Origin: Pisolithus tinctorius
Lineage: Eukaryota; Basidiomycota; Agaricomycetes; Boletales; Pisolithaceae
DNA: 64,000 bases
Assembly: GCA_024663395.1 (NCBI GenBank)
Contig: JANFAH010000016.1
Coordinates: 744,001 to 808,000 of the forward strand
Reading direction: 5' to 3'
Of the stretch, positions 40,281-53,021 are shown piece after piece. Every line of letters starts with the position of its first letter. The stretch's first letter is position 1. The notes under the pieces were generated by a model that was given only the letters and a program-made list of their open reading frames with translations, searched no databases and was not told where the DNA came from. The position numbers were made by a program, and so were the translations under genes.

Positions 40281-41940
40281 AAGCATGCGCGCAACGAGTG
40301 TGTATCTCACTACCTAATCTCGCATTGCGATGTCCTTGCAACTCTCGAATTCAATTACTTGTCGGTTGGTATCAGTTTTCGGAGACCATGCTTCATCGAC
40401 AAAACCCAACCGCTCCGCCAGTCACTAGCAATGTCCTTTTTAACACTCATCGAAAAGAAAAGAAAAAACACCATTACTTTCGTGGCACAATTTCAGGGGT
40501 GTGTCGTGTTTTCAGGAGCGGACAATGCGTACTGCCGAGAATCATGGTTCACATGAAGGAGTTGAGGTCCGTCATTCGCATCAAGCTATCTCCCTCTGAG
40601 AACCTGGTCGTGACGCGTGAACTCTGACCGTACCGTAATTATAAGAAATTAGAATGGTTTATGGGGCTATCTCATCTAAGAGCTCTCGAGGCGATGGCTG
40701 ATTGGCATCGTGGTCTAACCACTCGAGGGGCTCGAAGAGCCGTGCAGAAGACAAATGGCAGAGTATCCTACTAATATGAGAAAATATAATGGTACCGTAT
40801 CTGGATTCCACAGCCACGATGTTCGTCAATACCAGCATCGCATTCGCTCTGCACGAAATCCTTTACCAGATCAATTGTGCCACCAGGCGGCATCATTGCC
40901 CCGATCTGTAAGCTTCAGGCCTTCGTAAGTGACGCACTACAGTAGGGTGGTATAGTGTAGGAATCGAGGAGATACCAGGCCAAAATAGGGGCGGACAGTG
41001 GCACTGCAACTGGAAATTCGTCGCTCATTTTTCGTCGGCTGCAATTTCGCTTCTCTCGGTCTCCCGTACATATACATCATGCTCATCATTATTCATCACT
41101 GCTGGCATTATACCTTGATATTCCTTGATTTCCCATTGGCCTTGCTTGGGTTCACCACTGTAATGACTTTATATCAACATTGTAAAGCTATGTAAAGCTA
41201 TACTCATGTATACTCCTGGACTTGACGTTGTCTCCAGCAGAAGGGGATGTGGTTGTGTGACTAGACATCCTCCTGGCTCCTGTCCATATATGGGTGTGAT
41301 CGGGGAGCTATGGCGCAGCCATAAACAAGGTGAGTGCTACCGTCAGACGGCGCCATCTTCTAGTTGACCAAAGCACAGCATTTTCTATTTCGCAACACCG
41401 AACTCCCACAACTCATTCTTACACAGCCCCTCGAGACCCGACGGCATTTCGCGAGAGAAAGCAAGATCTCACCTGTCCTGTTCTTTCCTACAGTTCCGAA
41501 GTTATGGCATCAGGAAGGGATATATCCCCTATTTCAAGTCCTGACGAATATGTGACTTCAAGTGCCAAGACGAGTTCCATTGTCGACAGGCGGGCAACCC
41601 CGGAGAGGAATGTTTCACACATCATGACTCGGCACAGCAGCGTGCAGGCTGCTCTTGGACCCGCGGACGACGGAGGGTCAAAGCAATTTGGCATCGTCTA
41701 AAATAGGCACGGCCGACAAAAAACCCCTGACTGAGTCCACCTAAACAGGCGGACAATAGGCACTGACATGCAGGTCAAAGCGACTCGAGTCACTGCAGTA
41801 CTGTGGAACGGTGGGACCCACTATTTAATCACCACAGTGTGACAGTTACGTGTCCTTTTCTTGGATTCTTACCACCACTATCGTGAGCCGCTTGCTCTCA
41901 CTGTCGCCCTCATCTACCGACGAAACAGCTCTCTCTTAAC
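40281..41940. other. 3' flank of the array; no clear gene
   Basis: An open frame at 41,330-41,701 (123 codons, Ser/Thr/Arg-rich) has no domain I recognise and may be chance or part of the next gene. The region holds no S9 or F-box similarity beyond about 40,400. Confidence 0.45.
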
Positions 41941-42997
41941 ATGCCCAAAGAACCAAGAACATCCACGTCTCGTAAATCGAGGACACCACCTGTCTCTGAT
42001 CGTACTTCTGGCCGTCGGAAAAAGTCACGCGCGAATCCACAGGCCACCACCTCTAGTTCTGAACCAGAGCAACACCACAAACAACAGAAACCTCCCGTAA
42101 GGGAGAGGGATATCGGCACTAGTCAGTGGCCTTTAGAGTACTTCCCCCCTCCCCCAGATGATGGTCACTGGGTACCAAAGACCGGCGGAAAACCAATCAA
42201 CAAGATTCCAGCCAAACCCTCCGGTCTTCCGCCACCTCCATCTCCCACCCTTCAGCCCCCTGTGATGCAGTTGACTTACCCCCCTCCCCCGCCGTTTACT
42301 GCGGGCGACCCCACCTGGCTTCCTGAAATGGTGAACGACGTCCAGCGCCAACGCACTCATCTCCAGACACAACTTGGGCTGGCTCATGCAGAGGCGTCCT
42401 CTGCACTTGTTGAAGCCACGCTGGTCCAGGCGGAACTCCAGCGCGAGATCGGTCTGATGCAGACATTCCTAAATCATGCCGCTCATATTGCTGGAAATGG
42501 ATTTGTGCGGCGTCTGCTAAGTGATGTCGACAGCATCATCGCACACCGCTTGAATCCAGATGACGATGAAGCATCTGACGTGTCTCAGGGATGAGGCAAT
42601 AGAAGAAGAGGAGGAAGTAGAGGCAGCGGTCACTGAAGACGGCGAGAGTGAAGCGGAGGATGACGCACCGCGCGTCGACAAAGGAAAGGGAAGACTAATG
42701 GAGGCGGACGTCCAAGAGGAACCAGCAAAGGAGTCTAGTGAAGAAGAAGAACCAACAGAAGATGCAGACACAGAGCACTTAGCATGGGACGCACCCATCC
42801 ACAAAAGCCCTCCACCCGGGGTAGAAACCAACTCCATTGGCCGTGGGCAGGAGGACGCGGCCGCCCTCTACGTCGCGACCCGTATCGGGTTCGGGAAGAT
42901 CATCGTGGTGAACCTATACTTTACGAAGTCGTCAGCTGAAATGTTCTGCTCCTGTCTCGTGCTCCCTTTGCTATCACTACTTATATCACCTCCGTAA
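41941..42997 (+). CDS. Unknown disordered protein with coiled coil and acidic tail
   Basis: I do not recognise this protein. The first 216 codons from 41,941 show a basic Ser/Arg-rich start, a Pro-rich middle (LEYFPPPPDDGHWVPK, PPPPSPTLQPP) and a helix likely to form a coiled coil (QRTHLQTQLGLAHAEASSAL). The frame then ends at 42,592-42,594, but the +1 frame continues at once with DEAIEEEEEVEAAV and a DKGKGR basic patch. A single extra G near 42,588-42,591 would explain the break, giving a protein of about 350 aa with an acidic C-terminal third. Alternatively it ends at 216 aa. Nothing points to a transposon gag, although the composition would allow it. Confidence 0.4.
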
Positions 42998-43220
42998 TAT
43001 ATTGCAAGAGACTCATAACGAGTTTGAATTTCCCCGAAAGCAGTGAGGTGTCTGTACATCTGCACGGCGAGAACCACTAGCCATTTTCTAAGAGTCTAAT
43101 GTCGTCTAATGTCTAAAATGAATAAAGAGCTGTCATAGCTCTGTGGGCTGAAGTACGAATGGGGAAAGTAATGTTCCGTTAAGATGAATGCACTACACTA
43201 TCGTCCATCGCGCCCGCGCT

Positions 43221-43974
43221 CTACCTCAATTCAAGTAAGCGAAGGACACCGAACGTTAAAGTCGTCATGTCCTTCAAAGATGGTCTCCTGCTGACTCGAG
43301 CCAGATATTGCGCCGCCAGCACGACTTCGATGATCATCTTCAAGTAAAGCATGACAGCAGAGATTGCGACACAAGCGGTGACGATGAGAGGACTATGTGT
43401 CTGCCGCAGCGACCGTACCATCTTCGCCAGCCTCACTTGAATCGTGAGGAACCTGACCACGACGATAGCGGAGAGTAGGAAGGACACGAAAGAGCTCTTC
43501 ACGACGTGTTTGCCTATCCGGAACGTGAAGATCGCGAATGCTAGCTGCTTACATATGCGAATCTGTGGGTCCAGGGGAGAGCTCAGTCAGTATGTCTTGA
43601 GCTCACGTAGTAGGGCCAGAGCCAAGACGTGCCCTGTGCGTCCGCAAGAGCTCTTCGCTGTTCCTCCAGTCCAGGAACGCATAATAGTCTTCCCCTAACG
43701 CTGCGCAGATGCTAGCCAGAGCTTTGGAGAAGAGCAAGGACGCGAGGGAGAAAATATATACAGAATAAGTGAAGATCATGCCTTCACTGCTCCGCACGGA
43801 CGATGATGCAGCGATGGCCAGGGCGCACCAAAAAACTGAGCAAATGTAATGGGTATCATGATCGGGGCTTATCTGAATCCCACAGAAAGGAGGCCCATAC
43901 ACGAAGTCCTTCCATGTGAAAGTCAGTTGATAAGACAGACAAAAGCAAATTTTTGATATACATAATACCTTCAC
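43221..43974 (-). CDS. Unknown multi-pass membrane protein (model incomplete)
   Basis: Two minus-strand frames look like exons of one gene. The upstream one (43,974-43,603) has hydrophobic segments such as CSVFWCALAIAASS and YSVYIFSLASLLF. The downstream one (43,502-43,221, extended upstream through IRICKQLAFAIFTFRIG) has SFLLSAIVVVRFL and LIVTACVAISAVMLYLKMII. A GT..AG intron from the GTGAGC near 43,605 to about 43,563 would join WPYY to IRIC, but only from a frame other than the long upstream one. A shift or a further intron is therefore needed near 43,640-43,670. Four or more membrane helices are likely. No family was recognised. Confidence 0.35.
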
Positions 43975-44783
43975 GACCAGTTGGAGCGTCCGTCAATTGG
44001 ATGGGGCCCGGGTATGCGTTTCACTGCAATAGTTGTTGGCGTTGTTCGCGTGTTTTTCTTTCTTTCTTTCCTTTTTTTTCAAATTCATTACGTCATAGTC
44101 GTAGCAATGGGCACTATAGGGGCTTTACTCTGGATGCACTGCCATCTTGCAAGAAGAGAACATAAAAATAGAGGTGGGTTTTAGTGTCATCAAAAACCAC
44201 TAGGTAGTAGGAAACCTGCCATAAAGAAGAGTCAGTGAATGGCATAAGAACGAGTTGGAACAAGTTTCGGCACAGTAATGAAGCGAGATAGATTGTGACA
44301 TGCACCGTATCGCACGGACAGATCAGTGCGTAGCATAAACCAGTGCCATGTAATAACGCCTGCGAAATCGGCAGACGGCCGAAGTGGATGGCGATGCCAT
44401 CTTCAAAGTACAGGTGGATGTGACGGGAGAACTAACGCAAGGGGAGTACGGCAGTACTACATAGGCGACAGAGTATTTACTATTGGATGGTAACCTAAAG
44501 TAAGCAGGGTATGTATTGACCGACATGCATCACAGCGCCACCCATGTTACCAGGTCGACCGACTGCTCGGTTCGCCATTAGCCGATGGCGTGCGAGCGAG
44601 TAGAAGGGCCTAGACGAATATCGCAGTTCTATCTCCGTCAGGCACATTCTGAGGTTGGGTGCGACACTGCGACGCAACTCCATTCCACTGCCTCCCAGAC
44701 GGGAACTTGAGAGTTGCATCCGGCCCTACATTCATTTGCCTTGTTGAAATCGGTTCTGTTGGGTTCAAGGTGTCCGACATAAG

Positions 44784-45273
44784 GTGTCTGAATTTGCCGA
44801 TCAGGCACACCCTGCATCTCCGAGCTTTGGCGTGAACAAAAAGCAGATCGCAGGTCTCCGCATCTGCTGGGGCAATGGGTCCACTTCAGCTGTCGAGTGC
44901 AATACATGTAAGGTGCATATTAACTGTGACATGATACCCACGGACCGAGACCACCTGGCGGGGATCAGCTTTCTGACGTTGTTCCTGATGGTAGGTTGGG
45001 CACATGTACCTCTGAAAAGAGATGGTATGCCTGCCTCCATTAGAATTCGAACCATTCACGCCGGGCGAGCCGTTCGGGGATGAGAGCTTCACTGCGTCCT
45101 CATCAGCTATAGGAACAGTGGTTGAAGATGTGTTCAACCCATCTGTCAGCGAAGCATACGAACTAGCCCGTCGAGAAGAAGGTTGTACAGAGGGTAAGAC
45201 AGGGACTAGGTTGACAATTGGCGTTCCTGGAGGTAGCTACAAACCCCTATTGGAGGATATAGAGAACCGCTGA
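44784..45273 (+). CDS. Possible small unknown gene
   Basis: Two plus-strand frames may be linked. 44,784-44,990 includes ICWGNGSTSAVECNTCKVHINC and a hydrophobic end. 45,022-45,273 includes FEPFTPGEPFGDESF and ends PLLEDIENR. A GT..AG intron of about 40 nt (GTAGGT near 44,991) would fit the spacing. No domain was recognised. Low confidence. Confidence 0.2.
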
Positions 45274-45439
45274 CAAACGTTGCACGCCTTTCATGTGGAC
45301 CTGCATCGATATTGGCATGCCCGTCCGGGACGGAGGGTAGTGGAGCGAGGGCAGACACTTGCTGCGACGTCGCGAATGGTGAGGTTGTGCAGCTAGATCA
45401 CTTTTGCAATAAACAAAATGGCAGTACTATCATGCGACA

Positions 45440-46127
45440 GGTAATGCACAATTTTTACAAAATTTGGAATAGCCACACAACAACAAGATTTCTCGAACTT
45501 GGGATTCGGGGACCTGATAGAGGCAGGTCTCTGCTACAGGCCTGTGCAAGAACCTCGATAAAATATGCTAAAATGCATGTACCAGTGAGCCTTGAAAATG
45601 ACATGTCTAAAAGTATAGGTAATGCACAATTTCGTCACACCATGTCACTCCTGACAGGCATCTCCGCACGCATAAATTAAGCTCCGTAGTGTTAACAATT
45701 ATACTCCGCCCCAATTATCGTGCTTTCTGAATTCCCTATTTAAGCGGAGTCTGAATGTGCTGACGCGCGTGACGCCCCTATCCTTGACTTTTGTCACACT
45801 CTAGCACAATCATGAATATTGCAATCGAGTCTTCCTATGTTTCACTGAACTGATGTGCTGTGAATATTTTTCTGGATACAATGCAACTAACCAGAAAAAT
45901 TTGAGTCCAATGCCCCAGTAGATCTCTGGGATCTGGGTCAAAATGCCATAAAAATGGGGTGGTTCCCACCACCTTCCTTGAAATTTGCACACTAGAGAGC
46001 TACCACATTACTTTTTTTTTGCATTGAAACACACTAGCTAGTAGAATATGCCTCTGGCAATGTGCTCATGATGTTATATTATGAATATCTTGAGTGTTGC
46101 GGGCAGGGAACACAATTGTGCATTACC
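45440..46127. mobile_element. Possible MITE bounded by a 14-nt inverted repeat
   Basis: GGTAATGCACAATT occurs at 45,440-45,453 and 45,618-45,631. Its exact reverse complement AATTGTGCATTACC lies at 46,114-46,127, followed at once by a second, partial inverted copy (CATTGTGCATTGC). The interior has no coding sequence. This is what a small non-autonomous DNA transposon or a nested pair would look like, but I could not confirm target-site duplications. Confidence 0.35.
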
Positions 46128-49100
46128 CGTCCATTGTGCATTGCTCGTCACATGATAGTAGGATCCGTAGAGGAACTGCGAATACAGCAAACAAAAACGG
46201 AAGTGGCGGAGATAAGAAAACACCTGATAAACAATCCAGGGTCCAAACCTCGTGAAATTAAATTATCATCTCATATATCGCAAGAATTGAGGGTGAAAAA
46301 AACCACTCACCATATGCAGGAATGCAGTCCCACCACTAGTAACCTTCTGAAGCATATCCATCAAGGGCTCGAACCCTGGATCTTCAATAATGGGTAGCTG
46401 GCTGATCACAGTCTGGTTCACTAACCATAGTAAGCCGTGCTTGCAAGACTACTCAACGGGGCACTTAATGGGAACAAAACCAAAATATGATGTTAGCCTT
46501 CCTGGACGCAAACTTACAGCGAACGTACGTAGGGAATTGTACGTGGGTCCTTGCTCCCTACAAGGCTGTATAGGGTAACCCGGAGGTGGCATTGCGCTCG
46601 ACAAAAACAGCATCAAACGAAGCCTCTGCAACAATGAACAATGGTGAAGAGATGGAGAACGATTAGTTAGTCAGCTTATAGTCATGGTTAAAGAGTGGTA
46701 CATATATACCTTCAGTCGGACATCGTAAGGCCATCGGAAGTAGTCAGAAACCACGCTGCGGAGTGCAGTAATCGATGAAGGGCAGGCCATAGGGACTGTT
46801 GATCAGAAAAACGGCAGATCGCGGGCTGTATGCGAACCTGATCACTTCAACTGAGACTGGGCATTCCGTTGGTCCCAGGTGTAAGCATCATTCCATGGAT
46901 CTCGCCGGTCACGTACGCTCTATCGGACGGATCCAGCCTGCCCATACCTCCACAAGCAACATCCAGAGTGCAAGAAGCGTGGTTTAGATAAGGGATTGAG
47001 CTCGCCACCAGGAACACTGAGCAACGGGCCTTAGCGTGGTAAGTTCCGTTCACGTGTCACCCAGACGTGCACTGCACTACACGCGACAATACACGCTTGC
47101 ATCGAAGGACTAAGCTCTCTCAGAGTTCCATGTTCGACAGTAAAGTCATGCAGAAATTCTTTATGGGGTTCTCTGGCTCGTTGTCATATGGGACCCTTAT
47201 CTTCAGGACCTCGGCCAATGCGATGCACACGCAATTGGCTCATGGTCTGCTGTTTGCGTGCGCAGTCTCACCAGCATCGTTCTTGCTGCGTGTTACAGAT
47301 CCTCCATCTATCGCACATTGCGCTCGTCATCTGCGTGTGCAGACGGCCTTCCATCAGGGCACTAGCAGAGAGGCCCACTGGATTCGGCAAGTGAGCTATC
47401 CTGTTGGTTCTCATGAAGTTGAACATTCTCGAATTATCAAGCATTCGGCCGTCTCGGATATGCCTGACAACCGTCACCCTCTTTGCTATACCCTAACCTC
47501 CTTAGGCTTACCTCTGCTCTTTTGTACATTGCCAGCTAGGTTAGGCTGGTACCCAAGTATCACGACAACGGTCGTTAACATCGGCGGCTAGCTTGTAGTC
47601 GCTCCGTTCGAGTCGCTTCTAACGTACTTCAATATGTGCAAGAATTTTCCGTTCATCCGAGCTACGGCTCGAAGTATTGCTGCTGCGCGACATATCTCGC
47701 ACGTCAGAGTAAGTTTGAGTCAGCTGGACTTAGTGTGGTTGCTTGCGATCTCACTTTGTACTTTCTTTTGTGTTCAGCAACGAATCCAGCTCCATCGGCA
47801 ACTGCATCAGCGACAAATGAATCAGTACACTGGTAATATTCCAGTCCATTACGAACTACTTGGGACCTGAAGCGGTGTGTCGTGCCGTAAGGAGCACACG
47901 ATTGACAGTATTGTGAAGGTAAACCAGCTCAGCAAGTCATGACAGAGTGTCCCCAGAACGAGCTAGTGGAATGTTTAGGGCACCCATCTGCACCCCACCC
48001 TAGGCCAATCTGATCAACGATTTTGATAAGTCGATACCAGTGGGCCCACCGAAGCTGGTCAGTTGTTCGTGTTCGGACACATTCAATGAGCGCTGCTTAC
48101 GCCATTCGGTTTCATACAGAACATTCTACGCAGAACTCATGTGAGTGTTTCATTTGGGGCCCACTGCAGTAAATCCATAAGGAATTATGAACGCCATCGG
48201 ACTTCTAGTGCCCTTATTTTCAGCTTGTTTGTTCCCACATGATTCCATTTCGCCGTCAAGGTTATACAATCGTGTAGGTCCGAACGACCGTTTGCAAGTG
48301 CGCCACAGTAGACTTCTCTAAGCCAGACAAAGTCGATGGAATCGATATGAGCGCGAGACATTGATATGTCACGGATCGCGTTGCAGTACTACGCAGCTGT
48401 AAACATCGGGTACCTGAGCTATTAGTGACACATGCATCGCCGTCGTCGAGACTGAGAATAAACACTGATAAGCACTTTGCCAATTTTACCTGTCGACGCG
48501 CGTTCCTAATACCTTAGTTCAATGAGGGAAAGGTCGGCGAGGGGACTGTGGATTAAGGTTTCTGTGGCGGAGTCTTGACTACAGTTATGTTTTGCTAAGT
48601 TCAGGGCGGCGTGTGGCTGGGTGCCGGACAGCCAATCAGAAGTTTCAATCCCTTTTTTTTTCGTTGGTCCATTCCAGTGCTCAGCCGAACAGCAGGGATT
48701 TGTACGATGCTGACAACAATGATGGCATTTTGTGAACGCTCGCTCATCATATCTGCCACTGGCTTAGCGGACCGAGGACGTCTCCTAAGGTGTGGGTTGA
48801 ACTTTACTCGCGACACGTTCTAGATGGCCTGATGAGCATATGTTGTTTATCTTTGGACGGCCACGAGGCGTTTGGTTGGGCTCTGCGTTTACATCAAAGT
48901 TACCTCTTCGTCACCCCCTGCCATGGTTTGATTATCAGTGCTGCTCCTTGACCTTACCTTGTGTGACATATCGATACGCCGAGACCTGTCAGCTGTCCGA
49001 AGTACGTACGTTGGTCTGCGTGACGCGATCAGCACCGCGTCACACTGTCTGAACTCGGTCACGCCTAGTGTCCTCGGAGGGGCTGGTATCCAAACCGTGT

Positions 49101-49749
49101 CGACCTGATGCTGCTTCTCAGCAAGGCACTTTGTATTCTTGGCTTACAGTGGCTTACCCGAGCGCGGCATCAATACTTCTTGCGCGTTAAAGCTATCAAA
49201 GTTCGCCAGCGAGCACCAAGTCTGAAAGGACCTTCTTTGCGACTCCGATATGAACTGATAAAGTCAGCGGATTCCCGAGATGCTTTTTGCTGCTTCAACT
49301 ATGTAAGTGTCTGTGTTTTGGGCGAGCCGTTATGGACATTCGTTTGGCCAGTCACCGCTTAGGAGCACGGCCACCATTAATCAGATCGGAGCTCTTTTCC
49401 TTGTGTTCAGGCGAACCTACTAATAATATTTCTCAGATGAGCCCATATGGCAAGGCGTGGAAACCAGGGAGATAGAACGTAAATGAAATCCATTACGAGG
49501 TGTGGAGGCAAGTCGGATGGCGGCAAGCCAATGTATTACCACCGATCCCAGATGGACCAGTGCGCGAATTGGATCTCAAAATCATTGATGGTTCGCAGCA
49601 AGGGGATATACATATCTCTTCCGTACCGGATTTGACTTAGGATCCTTCAGTCCTCTCGACGCACTCGGCAGGGCACTCCTTCCACTTTCTTTTTGATATA
49701 TAATATCTTCTTGTTTCATATCACGTTCCTTTCTTTGCCCCCCGTCGAA
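46128..49749. other. Gene-poor stretch
   Basis: About 3.6 kb without a recognised gene. Many short frames exist on both strands with no shared domain or splice logic. A GGGTTCGAGCCC-like box on the minus strand near 46,360 is discussed under the rejected items. TATA-like TTTGATATATAATATC near 49,690 probably belongs to the permease gene that follows. Confidence 0.5.
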
Positions 49750-52327
49750 ATGACCATCACATTCGCCGACAGACTCAACGCCAGAGTATGTGCCGTCTCT
49801 CTGTCGCCAGAGGCAGCGCTAAAGTACTTCCTATTCAGGTCGCCGACTCTGTCATCGGGCGATGGTTCCGCCTCGAAGGCTCTGGTCACCCCCGTGAGCG
49901 AGAAGGTTCCAGGTTCATGGTAAGTGATTGTTATGGTGTGTCTTCATACTCTTACAGTGGAGGATAGACTGACGTCCGTGCCGGTATAACAACATGGGTG
50001 AGCGGATAGTCTTTCTATTCCATAGTTATCCACGTTGACTTCTGAACATTCTACCAGGCTGCCATGGCTTACATCGTAAGAAGATTTTTTTTAAATTTCT
50101 ACACCCACTCTTTGATTTTGACCAATGTGTGTCAAGATTTCCGTCAATGCGTCAATTGTCTCGGATTCTGGAGGAACTTGCGTGTGCAACGGTCCCAACA
50201 ACTGTCAAACAGACGAGACCTATCTGTCTTGCGTCCAGGAAGTGAAGCAAGACCTGATCACTAGCACGGCTGCTATCTCCGCTCTTGCCTCAGTACTCAT
50301 GGGCGCTCTTGCTAATCTTCCGGTTGGGATGGCTCCTGGCATGGGCTTGAACGCATACGTACGCTTAGTCTCCCCATGCACTCGAATATAACCGCTTATC
50401 GACCTTCCTAGTTCACTTACTCCGTTGTTGGTTACCACGGGAGCGGTTTCATCACCTACCGAGAAGCACTAGCAGCAGTCTTTTTGGAAGGGTACAGTCT
50501 AACGCGAACCTCTCTGGGTCACCTGACCAATTTTACCTTAGATGGGTATTCTTCATTCTCTCATTGCTTGGTTTGCGGCAATGGCTGGCACGCATCATGC
50601 CTCAGTCATTGGTCCTTGCCGTTGGGGCTGGCATTGGTCTGTACATTTCGTGAGTAAAATCCCTGGTCGCATTCGGAGAAGAGGTCGATTTACCACCGTG
50701 AAACATATAGGTTCATTGGCTTAAGTGCGCCCTATTGTCTCATGGACGGACAAATCTAAAACTGGACGGGTTATTATAGCTTCCGGCGGCCTGAATGTGA
50801 TCGGAGGAAACGTAACAAACTTGGTGGGATTGGGCGGATGCAATCCAAGTGGTAAGTGAAGTTGTGGAGTGTTCGGCTCGCTTTTGCCTGACTGCTTGAT
50901 ATTAGACTTGGGTTAGCACAGATCTTCCATACTACTGTGGCACCCAAGTCCTTCGAGACCCAACGGTTTGGTTGGGTATCTTCACCGGTGGGTAAGTCAC
51001 TGGACCTTCACTCTTCATCCTCCCGTCCCTCTTGTAGTACTAACCTACTTGGTGACCGCAGTTTCCTCACCGTTCTGCTCATGATGTTCCGCGTGAAGGG
51101 ATCTCTCCTCATCGGTATCTTCCTGACCTCCATCATTTCCTGGCCACGGAACACTCCTGTCACATACTTCCCGCACACTACCTCTGGAGAGCAAATGTTC
51201 GCGTTCTTCAAGCAAGTTGTGGCCTGGCATCCTTTACAGCACATCGGTAATGCACTAGATGTGAGTCCATGGATGTTTCTTGACATCCTCCGAATTTACC
51301 TGAATGACATCACTAACACGCGGGATTCTCAGTATAATTATGGTAAGGGCAAAGTCTGGTATGCCCTGATCACCTTCCTTTATGTCGATATCTTGGGTAA
51401 GGCTCACGCTGCGGTGCTGGACCCTGTCGCTCACGTGTTGTGAACCTAGACACTACTGGTACCTTGTACTCCATGGCGAAGTTCGCAGGATTGCGCGACC
51501 CCGTCACACTTGATTTCGAAAACTCCACTATTGCTTACTGCGTCGATGCAGTTTCTATCTCTATGGGAGCCCTTGTTGGTACCAGCCCTGTGACTGCATT
51601 CATCGAATCTGCTACGGGCATTGCAGGTGCGTTACATGTGTCCGTCATTCTCCTGAGTTTTGCTCATGCTGCCTGATTGCTGCAGAGGGCGGAAAGACAG
51701 GTATTACGGCTGTCGTGACTGGCTTGCTCTTCTTCGTATCGGTCTTTTTTGCTCCCATCTTCGCTTCCATCCCATCATGGGCAACTGGAAGCGCTCTGGT
51801 TATCGTCGGGTCTCTCATGATTCGTAATGTTCGCGACATCAACTGGGATTACATTGGTGATGCACTTCCGGCATTCCTGACCATTCTTTTCATTCCTTTA
51901 TCCTACAAGTATGTTCTTTGCTCCCACATGATTCTGCGCGCGTCTGATAGCTTTGTCACAGTATCGCTTATGGGGTTATCGTTGGGGTTTGTTCCTACAT
52001 CATTATCAACGGCTCTGTTTGGATCATTCGCAAAGCCTCCAACGAACGGTTCTCACCACCAAACTACGATGCCTCTGAGCCATGGGTTATCCCCCCCGGC
52101 GGCATAATCCCTGGCTGGGTGTAAGTGCTCCCGTTGTTTTGTTGCGTGCACGTTTGCTTAGGCATGCTTGCAGCAAATATCTTCTCAATCGCCACCGCGC
52201 GGCCCGTGAAGGCGGTTCCGACTATCCCTTCGAGGACCGTCATCGTCGATCTGACGTGTCTGCCGATTCTGGTATTGCTGGCGGCCTCTCACCAAAGCAG
52301 TCGAGCTTCGAACAATCTGAAAAGTAA
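49750..52327 (+). CDS. azgA: AzgA-type adenine/guanine/hypoxanthine permease
   Basis: This plasma-membrane purine/H+ symporter of the AzgA subgroup takes up adenine, guanine and hypoxanthine. Sixteen exons give 572 aa: 49750-49785, 49839-49919, 49968-49997, 50058-50075, 50137-50358, 50412-50491, 50542-50649, 50711-50724, 50780-50851, 50922-50991, 51062-51260, 51333-51396, 51450-51626, 51686-51908, 51962-52120 and 52162-52327. Signatures: [33 protein letters not shown], the substrate-site segment [22 protein letters not shown] and multiple hydrophobic helices (12-14 expected). It is rich in tiny exons (14, 18 and 30 nt). Exon 10 was started after CACAG at 50,921, since the earlier TTAG would bring in a stop. 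The cytosolic C-tail is Ser-rich. The frame is clean. Confidence 0.92.
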
Positions 52328-53021
52328 TCACCTGCATCTGCCGTCCGCCAACCCACCACCACCCCCGTCCCGTCCCCCTTCTTTCTAACCTTGGAAGGAC
52401 TGTTCACTACCTTCAATGCGCACCTCCTCTTTCGTTGTATATTGCGTATTTAATACCTTTGGAGACATTATATACATATGGCGAGACCGTAAGCATCTCT
52501 CCGTGGTTTGGAGGGTGCTCGGTCTTGTGTACCTATCTGGAGATACTAGTCATAGCGGTCTGTTTCTTACATTTTCTGCACATATAATCAATCATCAATC
52601 ATCTTCCTACATATAGAATGCAAATAGATGAGATCAGGATCTCCGGTACTCAGTATCTCTTTGCCGCTGACGTGGATGTCGCGACGACTTGCGTGGAGGT
52701 TGGCTGCAGACTTTACGCGTCGTGTTCTTTGATCTAGGCCGTCATGAGACACGGCGTGAAAACGCTTCCTACGTCTTCGTCAGAGTGCGGTCAACGATTT
52801 AGAGGCGTATGCGCGGATGTCGAACAAAGCGTCTCATTTCGACAAGGTGATTGGTTTGGCATGGCAGTGTGGTACGATAAAATCATAAAAGTCAAGTGAT
52901 CGACCCTTTGATTATGTCATGACAGCTTCAATTCTGATTGGCTGACGCGCCCTCACGCCACAATAATTTCGCGTACAAAAACGAGGTTGGCCTGGGTTTT
53001 CTGTCCACCTCAAACGCATCG

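Noticed and set aside
46340..46390. tRNA-like B box (GGGTTCGAGCCC) on the minus strand
   Set aside because: No acceptor stem or complete cloverleaf can be drawn around it, and the T stem pairs only three or four bases. It may be a SINE remnant, but the evidence is too thin for a feature.
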